Of a stretch of DNA of 48,164 nucleotides, positions 8,407-15,322 are shown piece by piece. The translations under genes were made by a program, and so were the position numbers. The stretch covers positions 1 to 48,164 of the forward strand of contig JBQVNP010000024.1 in NCBI GenBank assembly GCA_052436255.1, written 5' to 3'. The notes below the pieces were generated by a model that ran no database searches, had not been told where the DNA came from, and worked only from the letters and a program-made list of their open reading frames with translations. Position 1 is the stretch's first letter. Every line of letters begins with the position of its first letter. The DNA is from Pelomonas sp052436255. Lineage in GTDB: Bacteria > Pseudomonadota > Gammaproteobacteria > Burkholderiales > Burkholderiaceae_C.

Positions 8407-9476
8407 CCGCCACTGCCTGCCCCGCTCCCCCCGCCGAACCCCGCCTCACGTCGCTGTCCCATGGCGGCGGCTGCGGCTGCAAGATTGCGCCCGGCGTCCT
8501 GTCCGAGATTCTCAAGGGCACGACGGCGATGCCCATCCCCGAGGAGCTGCTTGTCGGCATCGAGACCGCAGACGACGCGGCCGTCTACCAGCTCAACGAC
8601 GAGCAAGCGCTGATCGCCACGACGGACTTCTTCATGCCCATCGTGGACGACCCGTTCGACTTCGGGCGCATCGCGGCGACCAACGCCATCAGCGATGTCT
8701 ATGCGATGGGCGGCCGGCCCATCATGGCGCTGGCCCTCGTCGGTATGCCGATCAATGTGCTGTCCACGCAGACGATTGCGCGCGTGCTGGAAGGCGGCGC
8801 CTCGGTCTGTCGGGCGGCCGGCATTCCTATCGCGGGCGGCCACACCATCGATTCGGTCGAGGCGATCTATGGCCTGGTGGCCCTCGGCCTCATCCACCCG
8901 AAACGCGTCAAGCGCAATGCCGATGCGCGCGTGGACGATGTGCTGGTGCTGGGCAAGCCGCTCGGTGTGGGCGTCATGAGCGCGGCGCTGAAAAAGGAGC
9001 AGCTGGGCGCCGAGGGCTACGCCCGCATGATCGACACGACGACCAGGCTGAACACGCCGGGGCCGGACCTGGCCGCGCTGCCGGGCGTGCATGCCTTGAC
9101 CGATGTGACCGGCTTCGGCCTGGCCGGACATGCGCTGGAGCTGGCTCGCGGTGCCAACTGCTCGGTGGAGCTGGACTGGCGCGCCGTGCCGCTGCTGGAC
9201 GGCGTGCGGGAGCTGGCGCAGCGGGGTTTCGTCACCGGTGCGTCGGGGCGCAACTGGGCGGGCTACGGGCAGGACGTTGAGCTGCCGGCCGCCTTTGCCG
9301 CCGAGGACCGTGCGTTGCTGACCGACCCGCAGACCAGTGGCGGCTTGCTGGTGTCCTGCGAGGCGAGCGCGGCGGATGCCGTATTGGCCATTTTTGCATC
9401 CCATGGCTTTGCCGATGCCGCCGTGGTGGGCCGCGTGACGGCGGCTGGCAAGGCCGCACTGCAAGTGCGTGACTGA
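8403..9476 (+). CDS. senC: Selenide, water dikinase (SelD/SenC)
   Basis: 357-residue selenophosphate synthetase, making selenophosphate from selenide and ATP. The catalytic GGGCGCKIAP loop is intact (Cys24, Cys26, Lys27; the Cys/Lys pair matches the essential pair of E. coli SelD). ATP- and metal-binding segments follow (DDAAVYQL, ATTDFFMPIVDDPFDFG, AGGHTIDS), then the AIRS C-terminal domain (DVTGFGLAGHALE, LTDPQTSGGLL). Sec is not used; the residue is Cys. Translational overlap with senB makes this the dedicated SenC of selenoneine synthesis, though it could also feed tRNA selenation. A near-copy of its last 149 codons lies at 13735. Confidence 0.92.
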   Translation: MTATACPAPPAEPRLTSLSHGGGCGCKIAPGVLSEILKGTTAMPIPEELLVGIETADDAAVYQLNDEQALIATTDFFMPIVDDPFDFGRIAATNAISDVYAMGGRPIMALALVGMPINVLSTQTIARVLEGGASVCRAAGIPIAGGHTIDSVEAIYGLVALGLIHPKRVKRNADARVDDVLVLGKPLGVGVMSAALKKEQLGAEGYARMIDTTTRLNTPGPDLAALPGVHALTDVTGFGLAGHALELARGANCSVELDWRAVPLLDGVRELAQRGFVTGASGRNWAGYGQDVELPAAFAAEDRALLTDPQTSGGLLVSCEASAADAVLAIFASHGFADAAVVGRVTAAGKAALQVRD

Positions 9477-9487
9477 GTCAGGCCAAC

Positions 9488-9988
9488 TCACATCTCGCCG
9501 AGCGGAATGCCGGCCCACTTCTCGTCGGCGTGCAGCACCAGGATCAGCTTGGCCAGGTCTTTGCGCAGGCGCCGCAGCGTGGGGGCGTCCAGCTCGCGCA
9601 GGGCGCCGGGCAGCACGCCCTCGAACGGCCCCGGCGTCTTGCGCAGCGCCCGAGCGCCCGCGGGCAGCAGGTGCAGCTGCACGGAGCGCCGGTCCGCGCC
9701 CTCCTTGCGTGCTTCCACCAGAGACCTTTCGACCAGCGCCTTGACGAGGTTGCTCGCCGTGGACTGGTGGATGTCCATCGCCCGCGCCAGCCCGCTGACG
9801 CCCACGCCTGGCTGTTGCTTCACGACGCTCAGTGCCCAGGCCTGGGCGCCGCCCAGGCCGGCCTTCTTCTCGACCTGCTGAAAATGCGTTTTGACGGTGT
9901 TCAGCACCTGCCGGAACTGCCGCAGCACAAGCATCGCTTCGTCGTCGTCACGGCCGGTCGGCGGGGGAGGGGAAGCGCGTGGAGGCAT
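9488..9988 (-). CDS. MarR-family transcriptional regulator
   Basis: 166-residue regulator with a winged helix. Core segments are WALSVVKQQPGVGVSGLARAM, recognition helix IHQSTASNLVKALVERSLV, wing KEGADRRSVQLHLLPAG and a C-terminal dimerisation helix. The ATG at 9988 gives a normal MarR length; the longer open frame upstream reads through the neighbouring gene's 3' end. It lies 11 nt from the senC stop in convergent orientation and just downstream of the YbdK-like gene. It could respond to a small ligand or redox state, but its target is unknown. Confidence 0.85.
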   Translation of the reverse strand: MPPRASPPPPTGRDDDEAMLVLRQFRQVLNTVKTHFQQVEKKAGLGGAQAWALSVVKQQPGVGVSGLARAMDIHQSTASNLVKALVERSLVEARKEGADRRSVQLHLLPAGARALRKTPGPFEGVLPGALRELDAPTLRRLRKDLAKLILVLHADEKWAGIPLGEM

Positions 9989-9995
9989 GCGCAAA

Positions 9996-11135
9996 TCATA
10001 AGGACGGCAGCGGCGCCTCGTCGCGCCTGAAGCGCAGCAGCGCCGCGTCGACCATGCCCTCGGGGCTGCCGCGCTCGGCATGTTGCTGGCGCAGGTAGTT
10101 GGCGTCGCTGCCCTCATGCGTGGCGCGGTAGAGGTGATCGAGCGCCGCGCGGCTGCCCAGGCGGTCGGCATGCGGCTCAAGATGGCGCAGCGTGGCCAGG
10201 ATGTCCTCGCGCAGCGACAGCGTCTGGTAGCCCTTGGGATGCACGAGGGTGCCGTCCAGGCCGAAACGGCAGGCCTGGAAGCGGTTGTAGTTGTAGACCA
10301 GGTAGTCGTCCTCGACCGGCGGCGGCTCGCTGCGTTCCAGCAGGTGGGCGCACAGGGCCTGCAGATAGCAGGCCAGCGCGGCGGCGCGCTCGACGGTCAG
10401 CGGCGTGTCGCAGACGCGCAGCTCGATGGTGCCGAACTCGGGCTTGGGGCGGATGTCCCAGTAAAAGTCCTTCATGCTCTTGACGATGCCGGTGCGCTCC
10501 ATGTGGGCGAAGTAGCCCTGCTCGAAGCCCTGCCAGTCCAGCACGAAAGGCGCGCGGCCGCTCAAAGGAAAAGCAAACACTGAATTCAGCCGCGCGGAGT
10601 TGAACAGCGTGTCCTTGCCCTGCACGAAGGGCGACGACGCCGACAGCGCGATGAAATGCGGCACATAGCGGTTCAGCGAATGCAGCAGGAACATCGCGTC
10701 GTCGCCGCTGGCGCAGCCCACGTGCACGTGCTGGCCGAAGATGGTGAACTGCTTGGCCAGGTAGCCGTACAGCGCCGAGACCTCCTTGAAACGCGGCTTG
10801 GAGTAGATCTTGCGCTGGCTCCATTGCTGGAAGGGGTGGGTGCCGCCGCCGGCCACGCCGACGTTGAGCGTGTCGCCGGCGCGCACCAGCGCATCACGGA
10901 TGTCCTTGAGCTGCGCGAGCAGGCCGGTGTGATCGGTCTGGATGTCGGTCGAGATCTCGATCATGCTTTCGGTGATCTCGGGCACCACGTTGCCGGGGAA
11001 GGGTGTGCGGCCCAGCAGCTCCAGCATGTCGGGGCTGGCGTCGATGAGGTCGAAGTCGCTCAGGGAGACGAGCTGCAGCTCCAGCTCGACGCCCAGCGTC
11101 AGCGCGGCGGATTTGGTGAATGCTTCGAGGGCCAT
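9996..11135 (-). CDS. YbdK-type carboxylate-amine ligase (GCS2 family)
   Basis: 379-residue ATP-grasp-like ligase of the glutamate-cysteine ligase type 2 family. Segments shared with YbdK are LGVELELQLV, PEITESMIEIST, GGGTHPF, QHVHVGCASGDDAMFL, SASSPFVQGKDT, ELRVCDTPLTVERA and YNRFQACRFG. Family members ligate an amine to a gamma-carboxylate; weak gamma-glutamylcysteine synthetase activity is known for YbdK, but the true substrate here is unknown. It overlaps the antiporter stop by 1 nt (TGATG), so the two are translationally coupled, and the MarR gene follows 7 nt behind. Confidence 0.86.
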   Translation of the reverse strand: MALEAFTKSAALTLGVELELQLVSLSDFDLIDASPDMLELLGRTPFPGNVVPEITESMIEISTDIQTDHTGLLAQLKDIRDALVRAGDTLNVGVAGGGTHPFQQWSQRKIYSKPRFKEVSALYGYLAKQFTIFGQHVHVGCASGDDAMFLLHSLNRYVPHFIALSASSPFVQGKDTLFNSARLNSVFAFPLSGRAPFVLDWQGFEQGYFAHMERTGIVKSMKDFYWDIRPKPEFGTIELRVCDTPLTVERAAALACYLQALCAHLLERSEPPPVEDDYLVYNYNRFQACRFGLDGTLVHPKGYQTLSLREDILATLRHLEPHADRLGSRAALDHLYRATHEGSDANYLRQQHAERGSPEGMVDAALLRFRRDEAPLPSL

Positions 11136-12322
11136 CAGTGCTCCGCGGGCTCATGGGTTTCGCGCGCCCACATGAGCGCGCGCTGCGTGACGACCGGGCC
11201 GGCCAGCTCCAGCAGCAGCGTGGTGGCGGCGAGCGCGGCGAGCTGGTCGACCAGGTCGACGCCCAGATACCGCGCCTGCTCCAGCAGCAGGATGACAAAG
11301 ACCGAAATCGGCGTCATGGCCAGGCCGGTCAGCATGCCCTTGCGCGGCGTGACGCCGCTGAGCCGGGCGAACGCCGTCACACCGGCCACCTTGGCCGCGG
11401 CGCGCACGGCGATGAGCGCCAGCGCCAGGCCCATGCCCTGCCACACGCGTTGCCACTCCAGCGTGCTGGCGACGAACATGAAAAGCACGACCGTCAACAC
11501 ATCGCCGAGGGTGCCGAAGTTGCGCTGCGTGGCGCTGAAGGCGATGCGGCGGTGGCGCGCCATCAGGCCGAAGGTCAGCGCGGCCAGTACGGGTGACAGC
11601 TTGAAGGCGTGCGCGACCGCCACCACGAGCATGACGGCGATGGCGAACGCCACCGTCGCGTCGCGGCTGACATTGCCGGTGCGCCGCAACAGCGCCGGCA
11701 CGCCGATGCCGAACAGCGCGCCGAGTGCCGCGGACGCGGCCAGCAGCACACCGCTGTTCAACGAGGCCTGCAGCAGGCTGCCCGAGCTTTGGAAGGTCCA
11801 CACACCCACGATCACCTTGAAGGTGAACACCGCCAGCACGCAGTTCAGGCCGGTCAGGTGCACCAGACGCTCGGTGACCTGGCCGGAGCTGCGCTGCTCG
11901 TTGATGACCCGCATGATCGAGGCCGGCGAGGTGGACATTGCCAGCGAGGCCAGCAGCAGGCCGGTCAGGGTCGGCAGCCCCCAGACGTAGGCCAGCAGCA
12001 GCACGCAGGCGAACGTCAGCCCCGATTCCAGCAGGCCACTGGCTGCCAGCCAGGGGTTGTTGCGCAGCCAGTTGAGGTTGATGCGGTATCCGAACTCGAA
12101 CAGGATCAGCCCGAACGCCACGTTGGCCAGCAGCATGACCGTGCCGCCGGTATCCGCAGGCAGCAGCCCGGCCTGAGCCGGGCCGAGTGCGAAACCGACC
12201 ATGCCGTACAGGCAGATGCGCGGCAGCCCCGTCCAGCGGTGCCCCAGCTCACCGACCACCCAGGCCAGCACGACGGCGATGGGCCAGCCGAGCTCCTGCA
12301 GCGCCTTCACGCCGTCAAGCAT
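11135..12322 (-). CDS. CPA2-type cation:proton antiporter
   Basis: 395-residue membrane protein with 11-13 hydrophobic helices of the Na+/H+ exchanger fold (KefB/KefC-related). Typical segments are FGLILFEFGYRINL, LLLASLAMSTSPASIMRVI and PVLAALTFGLMARHRR. It lacks the C-terminal TrkA-N regulatory domain of KefC, so it is a bare transport module. Coupling to a GCS2 ligase is suggestive, since Kef systems are gated by glutathione, but that link is inference. A possible 22-codon peptide overlaps its start. Confidence 0.85.
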   Translation of the reverse strand: MLDGVKALQELGWPIAVVLAWVVGELGHRWTGLPRICLYGMVGFALGPAQAGLLPADTGGTVMLLANVAFGLILFEFGYRINLNWLRNNPWLAASGLLESGLTFACVLLLAYVWGLPTLTGLLLASLAMSTSPASIMRVINEQRSSGQVTERLVHLTGLNCVLAVFTFKVIVGVWTFQSSGSLLQASLNSGVLLAASAALGALFGIGVPALLRRTGNVSRDATVAFAIAVMLVVAVAHAFKLSPVLAALTFGLMARHRRIAFSATQRNFGTLGDVLTVVLFMFVASTLEWQRVWQGMGLALALIAVRAAAKVAGVTAFARLSGVTPRKGMLTGLAMTPISVFVILLLEQARYLGVDLVDQLAALAATTLLLELAGPVVTQRALMWARETHEPAEH

Positions 12323-12383
12323 TGGGCCCCGCCCAGACGGCGATCGTCGCGGGTGAACGCCGGATCAGCTTCAGCTTGTCCAT
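12315..12383 (-). CDS. Possible 22-residue leader/coupling peptide
   Basis: An ATG 2 nt past the upstream gene's stop follows a good aaagga ribosome site and reads MDKLKLIRRSPATIAVWAGP plus two residues. Its TGA lies 5 nt past the first base of the antiporter start, so ribosomes finishing it could restart on the antiporter. No homology is recognised; it may be chance. Confidence 0.3.
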   Translation of the reverse strand: MDKLKLIRRSPATIAVWAGPNA

Positions 12384-12384
12384 G

Positions 12385-12765
12385 TCAGTTGTCCTTTCGC
12401 CATTTGAAGGCTTCCGAAAATCGCATAGCGCTTTTCTGCGTCGAGTTGTGAATGAGGTGGGTCACGCCGACCAGGTTGTCGCGGTAGGCCTTGTCGAGAC
12501 TGTCCAGCGCGCGGGCCAGTGGCTCGCTCGGGGCGTACCAGTAGCAGGCCTCGTCGCATGCCAGGATGCCGGCGCCGCAGAGCGCCCGCAACAGGTCCGC
12601 GACCGCGGCTTCTGGAAGGTAGAGCGCGCGCGCCACCTCCGCGGCCGTGCGCCGCAATGCGGGCTCGCGATGGAACAGCAGCATGGCCTCGAGGTGGGGC
12701 ACCGAGGACACGCTGGTCAAGACAAAGCGAGTGACGTCGTCGGGAATGCTTCGTGGGGGTCTCAC
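12385..12765 (-). CDS. Small winged-helix-like protein, function unknown
   Basis: 126-residue protein with a GTG start. It opens with VTRFVLTSVSSVPHLEAMLL, then a segment that looks like a helix-turn-helix (TAAEVARALYLPEAAVADLLRAL) and a short wing (GAGILACDEACYWYAP), and ends in a basic tail (AFKWRKDN). It resembles small Burkholderiales proteins that read as DNA-binding domains with no ligand domain. It is first in the run antiporter, YbdK, MarR, and may regulate it. No experimental function is known to me. Confidence 0.7.
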   Translation of the reverse strand: MRPPRSIPDDVTRFVLTSVSSVPHLEAMLLFHREPALRRTAAEVARALYLPEAAVADLLRALCGAGILACDEACYWYAPSEPLARALDSLDKAYRDNLVGVTHLIHNSTQKSAMRFSEAFKWRKDN

Positions 12766-12787
12766 GCAAAGGTTGTTCGATGCAAAG

Positions 12788-12818
12788 GCGGGGTGGGCGG
12801 CCTGCGCCGCCGCCCCGC
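12788..12818 (-). terminator. Hairpin terminator after the DUF3014 gene
   Basis: Directly behind the DUF3014 stop the minus strand folds into an imperfect GC hairpin (outer stem gcgggg/ccccgc, inner stem ggcgg/ccgcc) followed by ctttg. It separates the DUF3014 gene from the winged-helix gene. The T-tract is weak. Confidence 0.5.
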
Positions 12819-12819
12819 A

Positions 12820-13665
12820 TCATTGAGCCGGTGTCGCCTGGACGACGAGTTCGCGCTTGAACTGCTGCAGCCTGAGCTTCACGCGGCGCTCGTTGACCGG
12901 CCCGAGGCGCAGCAGCCACTTCTGGCCCGCCGATAGCGATTCAAGCGCCGGATCGGCGAATTGATAGAGCACCCAGGGCCGAGGCGGCGCCACCGAGGGG
13001 TCGATGGGCGGCAGGCGCACTTCGAGCGGACCGTCCGGCACGGGCGTTGCCAGCAGGTGGTCAATGACCGCCAGCAGCCGGTCATTGAAGCGGCCCTTCG
13101 GATAGCCCAGTTCGACATAGGCGGCCTGCAGCAGCGGGTACATGCGTCGATACAGCTCGGCGACCTGGGCCGGGTCGACCGTCTCGGCCAGCAGCAGCAG
13201 CGGCGCATAGCGCAGCCCGTTGTCCGCATCGATATAGGTGCGCCCGTCCTGCTCGCGAACACTGAACTTACCGGTGCTCGGGTAGACCGGCCACAGGCGC
13301 GAGGACAGCTGCTTGCGGTCCATGTTGTCGACGGTCGCGACGACGCGGTTCGCGAAGCCGTCGACGCGCAGATGGTTCATCACCGCCTTGCGCCCGAGCA
13401 GCTCGACCAGGGCATTCTCCAGGCCGCTTGCCTCCAGGGGTTCGGCGGGCATCGGCTCGGGCACCGAGGCCGCCAGCGCGGGTGCGCTTGCGGCGGATGC
13501 TGCGGCAGATGCGGCGGTCGGCCCTGCCGCAGCGGAGGCCGCAGTCGGGGGTGCGGCGACGAGCCTTGAGCGCAGGCTCTCGCGTTCCTCCCGCACATAC
13601 CATGCGCCAGCCAGGACCGCTGCGGCGAGCACTGCAAGTGGAACGACTCTGGACAACGGCGGCAT
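12820..13665 (-). CDS. DUF3014 domain protein, membrane-anchored
   Basis: 281-residue protein with one N-terminal transmembrane helix (VVPLAVLAAAVLAGAWYV), an Ala/Pro/Ser-rich periplasmic linker (about residues 35-75) and a C-terminal DUF3014 domain (LENALVELLGRKAVMNHL, RVVATVDNMDRKQLSSRLWP, YPLLQAAYVELGYPKGRFNDRLL, QFADPALESLSAGQKWLLRLGP). Function of the family is unknown. It is single, ends at a hairpin terminator, and has a palindrome 20 nt upstream of its start. Confidence 0.82.
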   Translation of the reverse strand: MPPLSRVVPLAVLAAAVLAGAWYVREERESLRSRLVAAPPTAASAAAGPTAASAAASAASAPALAASVPEPMPAEPLEASGLENALVELLGRKAVMNHLRVDGFANRVVATVDNMDRKQLSSRLWPVYPSTGKFSVREQDGRTYIDADNGLRYAPLLLLAETVDPAQVAELYRRMYPLLQAAYVELGYPKGRFNDRLLAVIDHLLATPVPDGPLEVRLPPIDPSVAPPRPWVLYQFADPALESLSAGQKWLLRLGPVNERRVKLRLQQFKRELVVQATPAQ

Positions 13666-13684
13666 AGGGCAGGATGGCTGTAAC

Positions 13685-13702
13685 TACATTGGCACAAATG
13701 TA
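13685..13702. promoter_or_regulatory. TACATT-N6-AATGTA inverted repeat (operator-like)
   Basis: Perfect 6-bp arms around ggcaca, in an AT-rich patch that is unusual for this region, 20 nt upstream of the DUF3014 start and 33 nt before the selD fragment. The shape suits a dimeric regulator or may overlap the DUF3014 promoter. Confidence 0.4.
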
Positions 13703-13734
13703 CCATCGCAGCTTTTCGACAAGTCAGCGGCGCC

Positions 13735-14184
13735 GTGATCGACACGACGACCAGGCTGAATACGCCGGGGCCGGACCTGGCCGGGCTGCCGGGCGTGCAT
13801 GCCTTGACCGATGTGACCGGCTTCGGCCTGGCCGGACATGCGCTGGAACTGGCGCGCGGCGCCGGCTGCACGGTGACGCTGGACTGGCGCACCGTGCCGC
13901 TGCTGGTGGGTGTGCGGGAACTGGCGCAGCGGGGCCTCGTCACCGGCGCGTCGGGGCGCAACTGGGCGGGCTACGGGCAGGACGTTGAGCTGCCGGCCGC
14001 CTTTGCCGCCGCAGACCGTGCGTTGCTGACCGACCCGCAGACCAGTGGCGGCTTGCTGGTGTCCTGCGACGCGAGCGCGGTGGATGCCGTGCTCGCCCTG
14101 TTCGCCGCGCACGGCTTCGACGCGGCCGGCGTGGTCGGGCGCGTCGTGGCGCGCGGCGACCGCTCCCTTCGCGTGGCGGCCTGA
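13735..14184 (+). pseudogene. selD 3' fragment (C-terminal AIRS domain only)
   Basis: Open frame matching residues 209-357 of the SenC/SelD encoded at 8403-9476. By eye the first 115 codons are about nine-tenths identical in protein; the last 35 diverge strongly. The match begins abruptly at the IDTTTRLNTPGP stretch. Everything before it, including the Cys/Lys catalytic loop and the ATP-binding half, is absent, so it cannot be a working dikinase. No ribosome site precedes it. It is most simply the remnant of a second selD, or of a partial duplication, kept similar by gene conversion. No stop codon interrupts it. Confidence 0.85.
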
Positions 14185-14188
14185 GCCT

Positions 14189-15133
14189 TCAGCGTCTCTT
14201 GAACCACGGCAGCAACGGCTCGACATAGCCGGCCGGCAGCAGGTGCCCGCCGGCAAAGCGCAGATGACGCTTGTCTGGGCCGGGCAGGGCGCCGAACAAC
14301 GCCTCGTTTTGCGCAACGCTGGCATGCTCATCGGCCTCGGCGCTGACCAGCCAGACCGTCTTGCCGGCCAGGCCGGGCAGCGCGTTGCGTGGCGCCGCCA
14401 TCGCGACCTTGTCGTCCAGGTGCGGCGGCACGATGGCCAGCACCGCCGCGATGCGCGCGTCCATGCCGCCCAGCAGCAGCGCCATCTGCGCGCCCATGCT
14501 GTAGCCGGCGGCGCGCACCGCGCCCAGGTCGAGTTGCGGTTGCGTGGCCACCCAGTCCAGCAGCAGGCGGTAGTCGCGCACGGTGTCCACCACCATGCGC
14601 TCGTAGGGGTCGCGGCGGCCCCACAGGTGCATGTCGACCATCAGCTTGCGCAGGCCCTGCGCGGCGATCTTGCGGTCACCGTGCAGGCGTGCATCGAGCG
14701 CCAGCACCGCATAGCCCTGTTGCAGCGCCATCTCGGTGATCAGGTGGGTGTGCTCCAGTGTCGGCTTGTCCTTGTGGACGGCCTCCCACCAGCGCGCGTG
14801 GCTGCGCCCCATGGCGTGCAGGCCAAGCAGCAGTGGATAGGGCGCGCGGGCCTGCGCCGGGTCAGCCGGGTAGAGCAGCCGCCCCGTCACCTCGCTGCCG
14901 TCGAAGCTGCGAAACCGCAATGCCAGCCCGTGCCGCCGGCCGTCGGACCAGGGCTGCACGTCGGCTTGCACTGTCACGCCGGGCGGCAGCGCATAGCGCG
15001 CCTGCATGTGCGCGGCCGTGACCGCATAGGGCCTGAGCCCGAACAGCAGCCACCACAGCGCCCCGACGACGACCGTCAGCCCGACGGCGCCGACCAATAG
15101 CCTCACCCACATCCTCTTGCTGCCCCATCTCAT
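14189..15133 (-). CDS. Alpha/beta hydrolase, membrane-anchored
   Basis: 314-residue hydrolase. The ATG at 15133 is preferred because agga lies 5 nt upstream; the frame could extend to ATG 15148 or GTG 15178. One N-terminal helix (LLVGAVGLTVVVGALWWLLF) anchors or exports it. The catalytic core shows LLLGLHAMGRS (oxyanion region), the nucleophile elbow GYSMGAQ, a probable acid in SAEADEH and a late His in RFAGGHLLP. It resembles acetyl-xylan-esterase/dienelactone-hydrolase-like enzymes; substrate unknown. It is convergent with the selD fragment, 4 nt apart. Confidence 0.82.
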   Translation of the reverse strand: MRWGSKRMWVRLLVGAVGLTVVVGALWWLLFGLRPYAVTAAHMQARYALPPGVTVQADVQPWSDGRRHGLALRFRSFDGSEVTGRLLYPADPAQARAPYPLLLGLHAMGRSHARWWEAVHKDKPTLEHTHLITEMALQQGYAVLALDARLHGDRKIAAQGLRKLMVDMHLWGRRDPYERMVVDTVRDYRLLLDWVATQPQLDLGAVRAAGYSMGAQMALLLGGMDARIAAVLAIVPPHLDDKVAMAAPRNALPGLAGKTVWLVSAEADEHASVAQNEALFGALPGPDKRHLRFAGGHLLPAGYVEPLLPWFKRR

Positions 15134-15229
15134 TCGGTCCTCGCTCATCCAAGCGGCGGCGACATGCCGCGCCTGCACGCAGCCTGCAAGACGGCTGTGA
15201 AGCCAATGTGAGTGAGTAGCGCTCGCTAG

Positions 15230-15309
15230 CTAGCGCAATACCAGCACGGGTACCGGGCTGAGGCGCAGGAATTGCTCTTGCCGTCGATGCAGGCGCGAAC
15301 GATGGGCAT
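15230..15309 (-). pseudogene. Possible degraded universal-stress-protein (UspA) remnant
   Basis: Just behind sulP on the same strand, one frame ends in FLRLSPVPVLVLR then TAG, which looks like the C-terminal strand of UspA proteins. Another frame begins, after a ggagatcaacc site, with MPIVRACIDGK, which looks like their N-terminal strand. The middle (over 100 codons) is missing and the two pieces are out of frame. SulP genes are often followed by usp genes, which supports the reading, but the match is short. Confidence 0.35.
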
Positions 15310-15322
15310 GGTTGATCTCCTC

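Noticed and set aside
13674..13988. Separate small gene overlapping the selD fragment
   Set aside because: It reads the selD fragment in a different frame and has no signature of its own.
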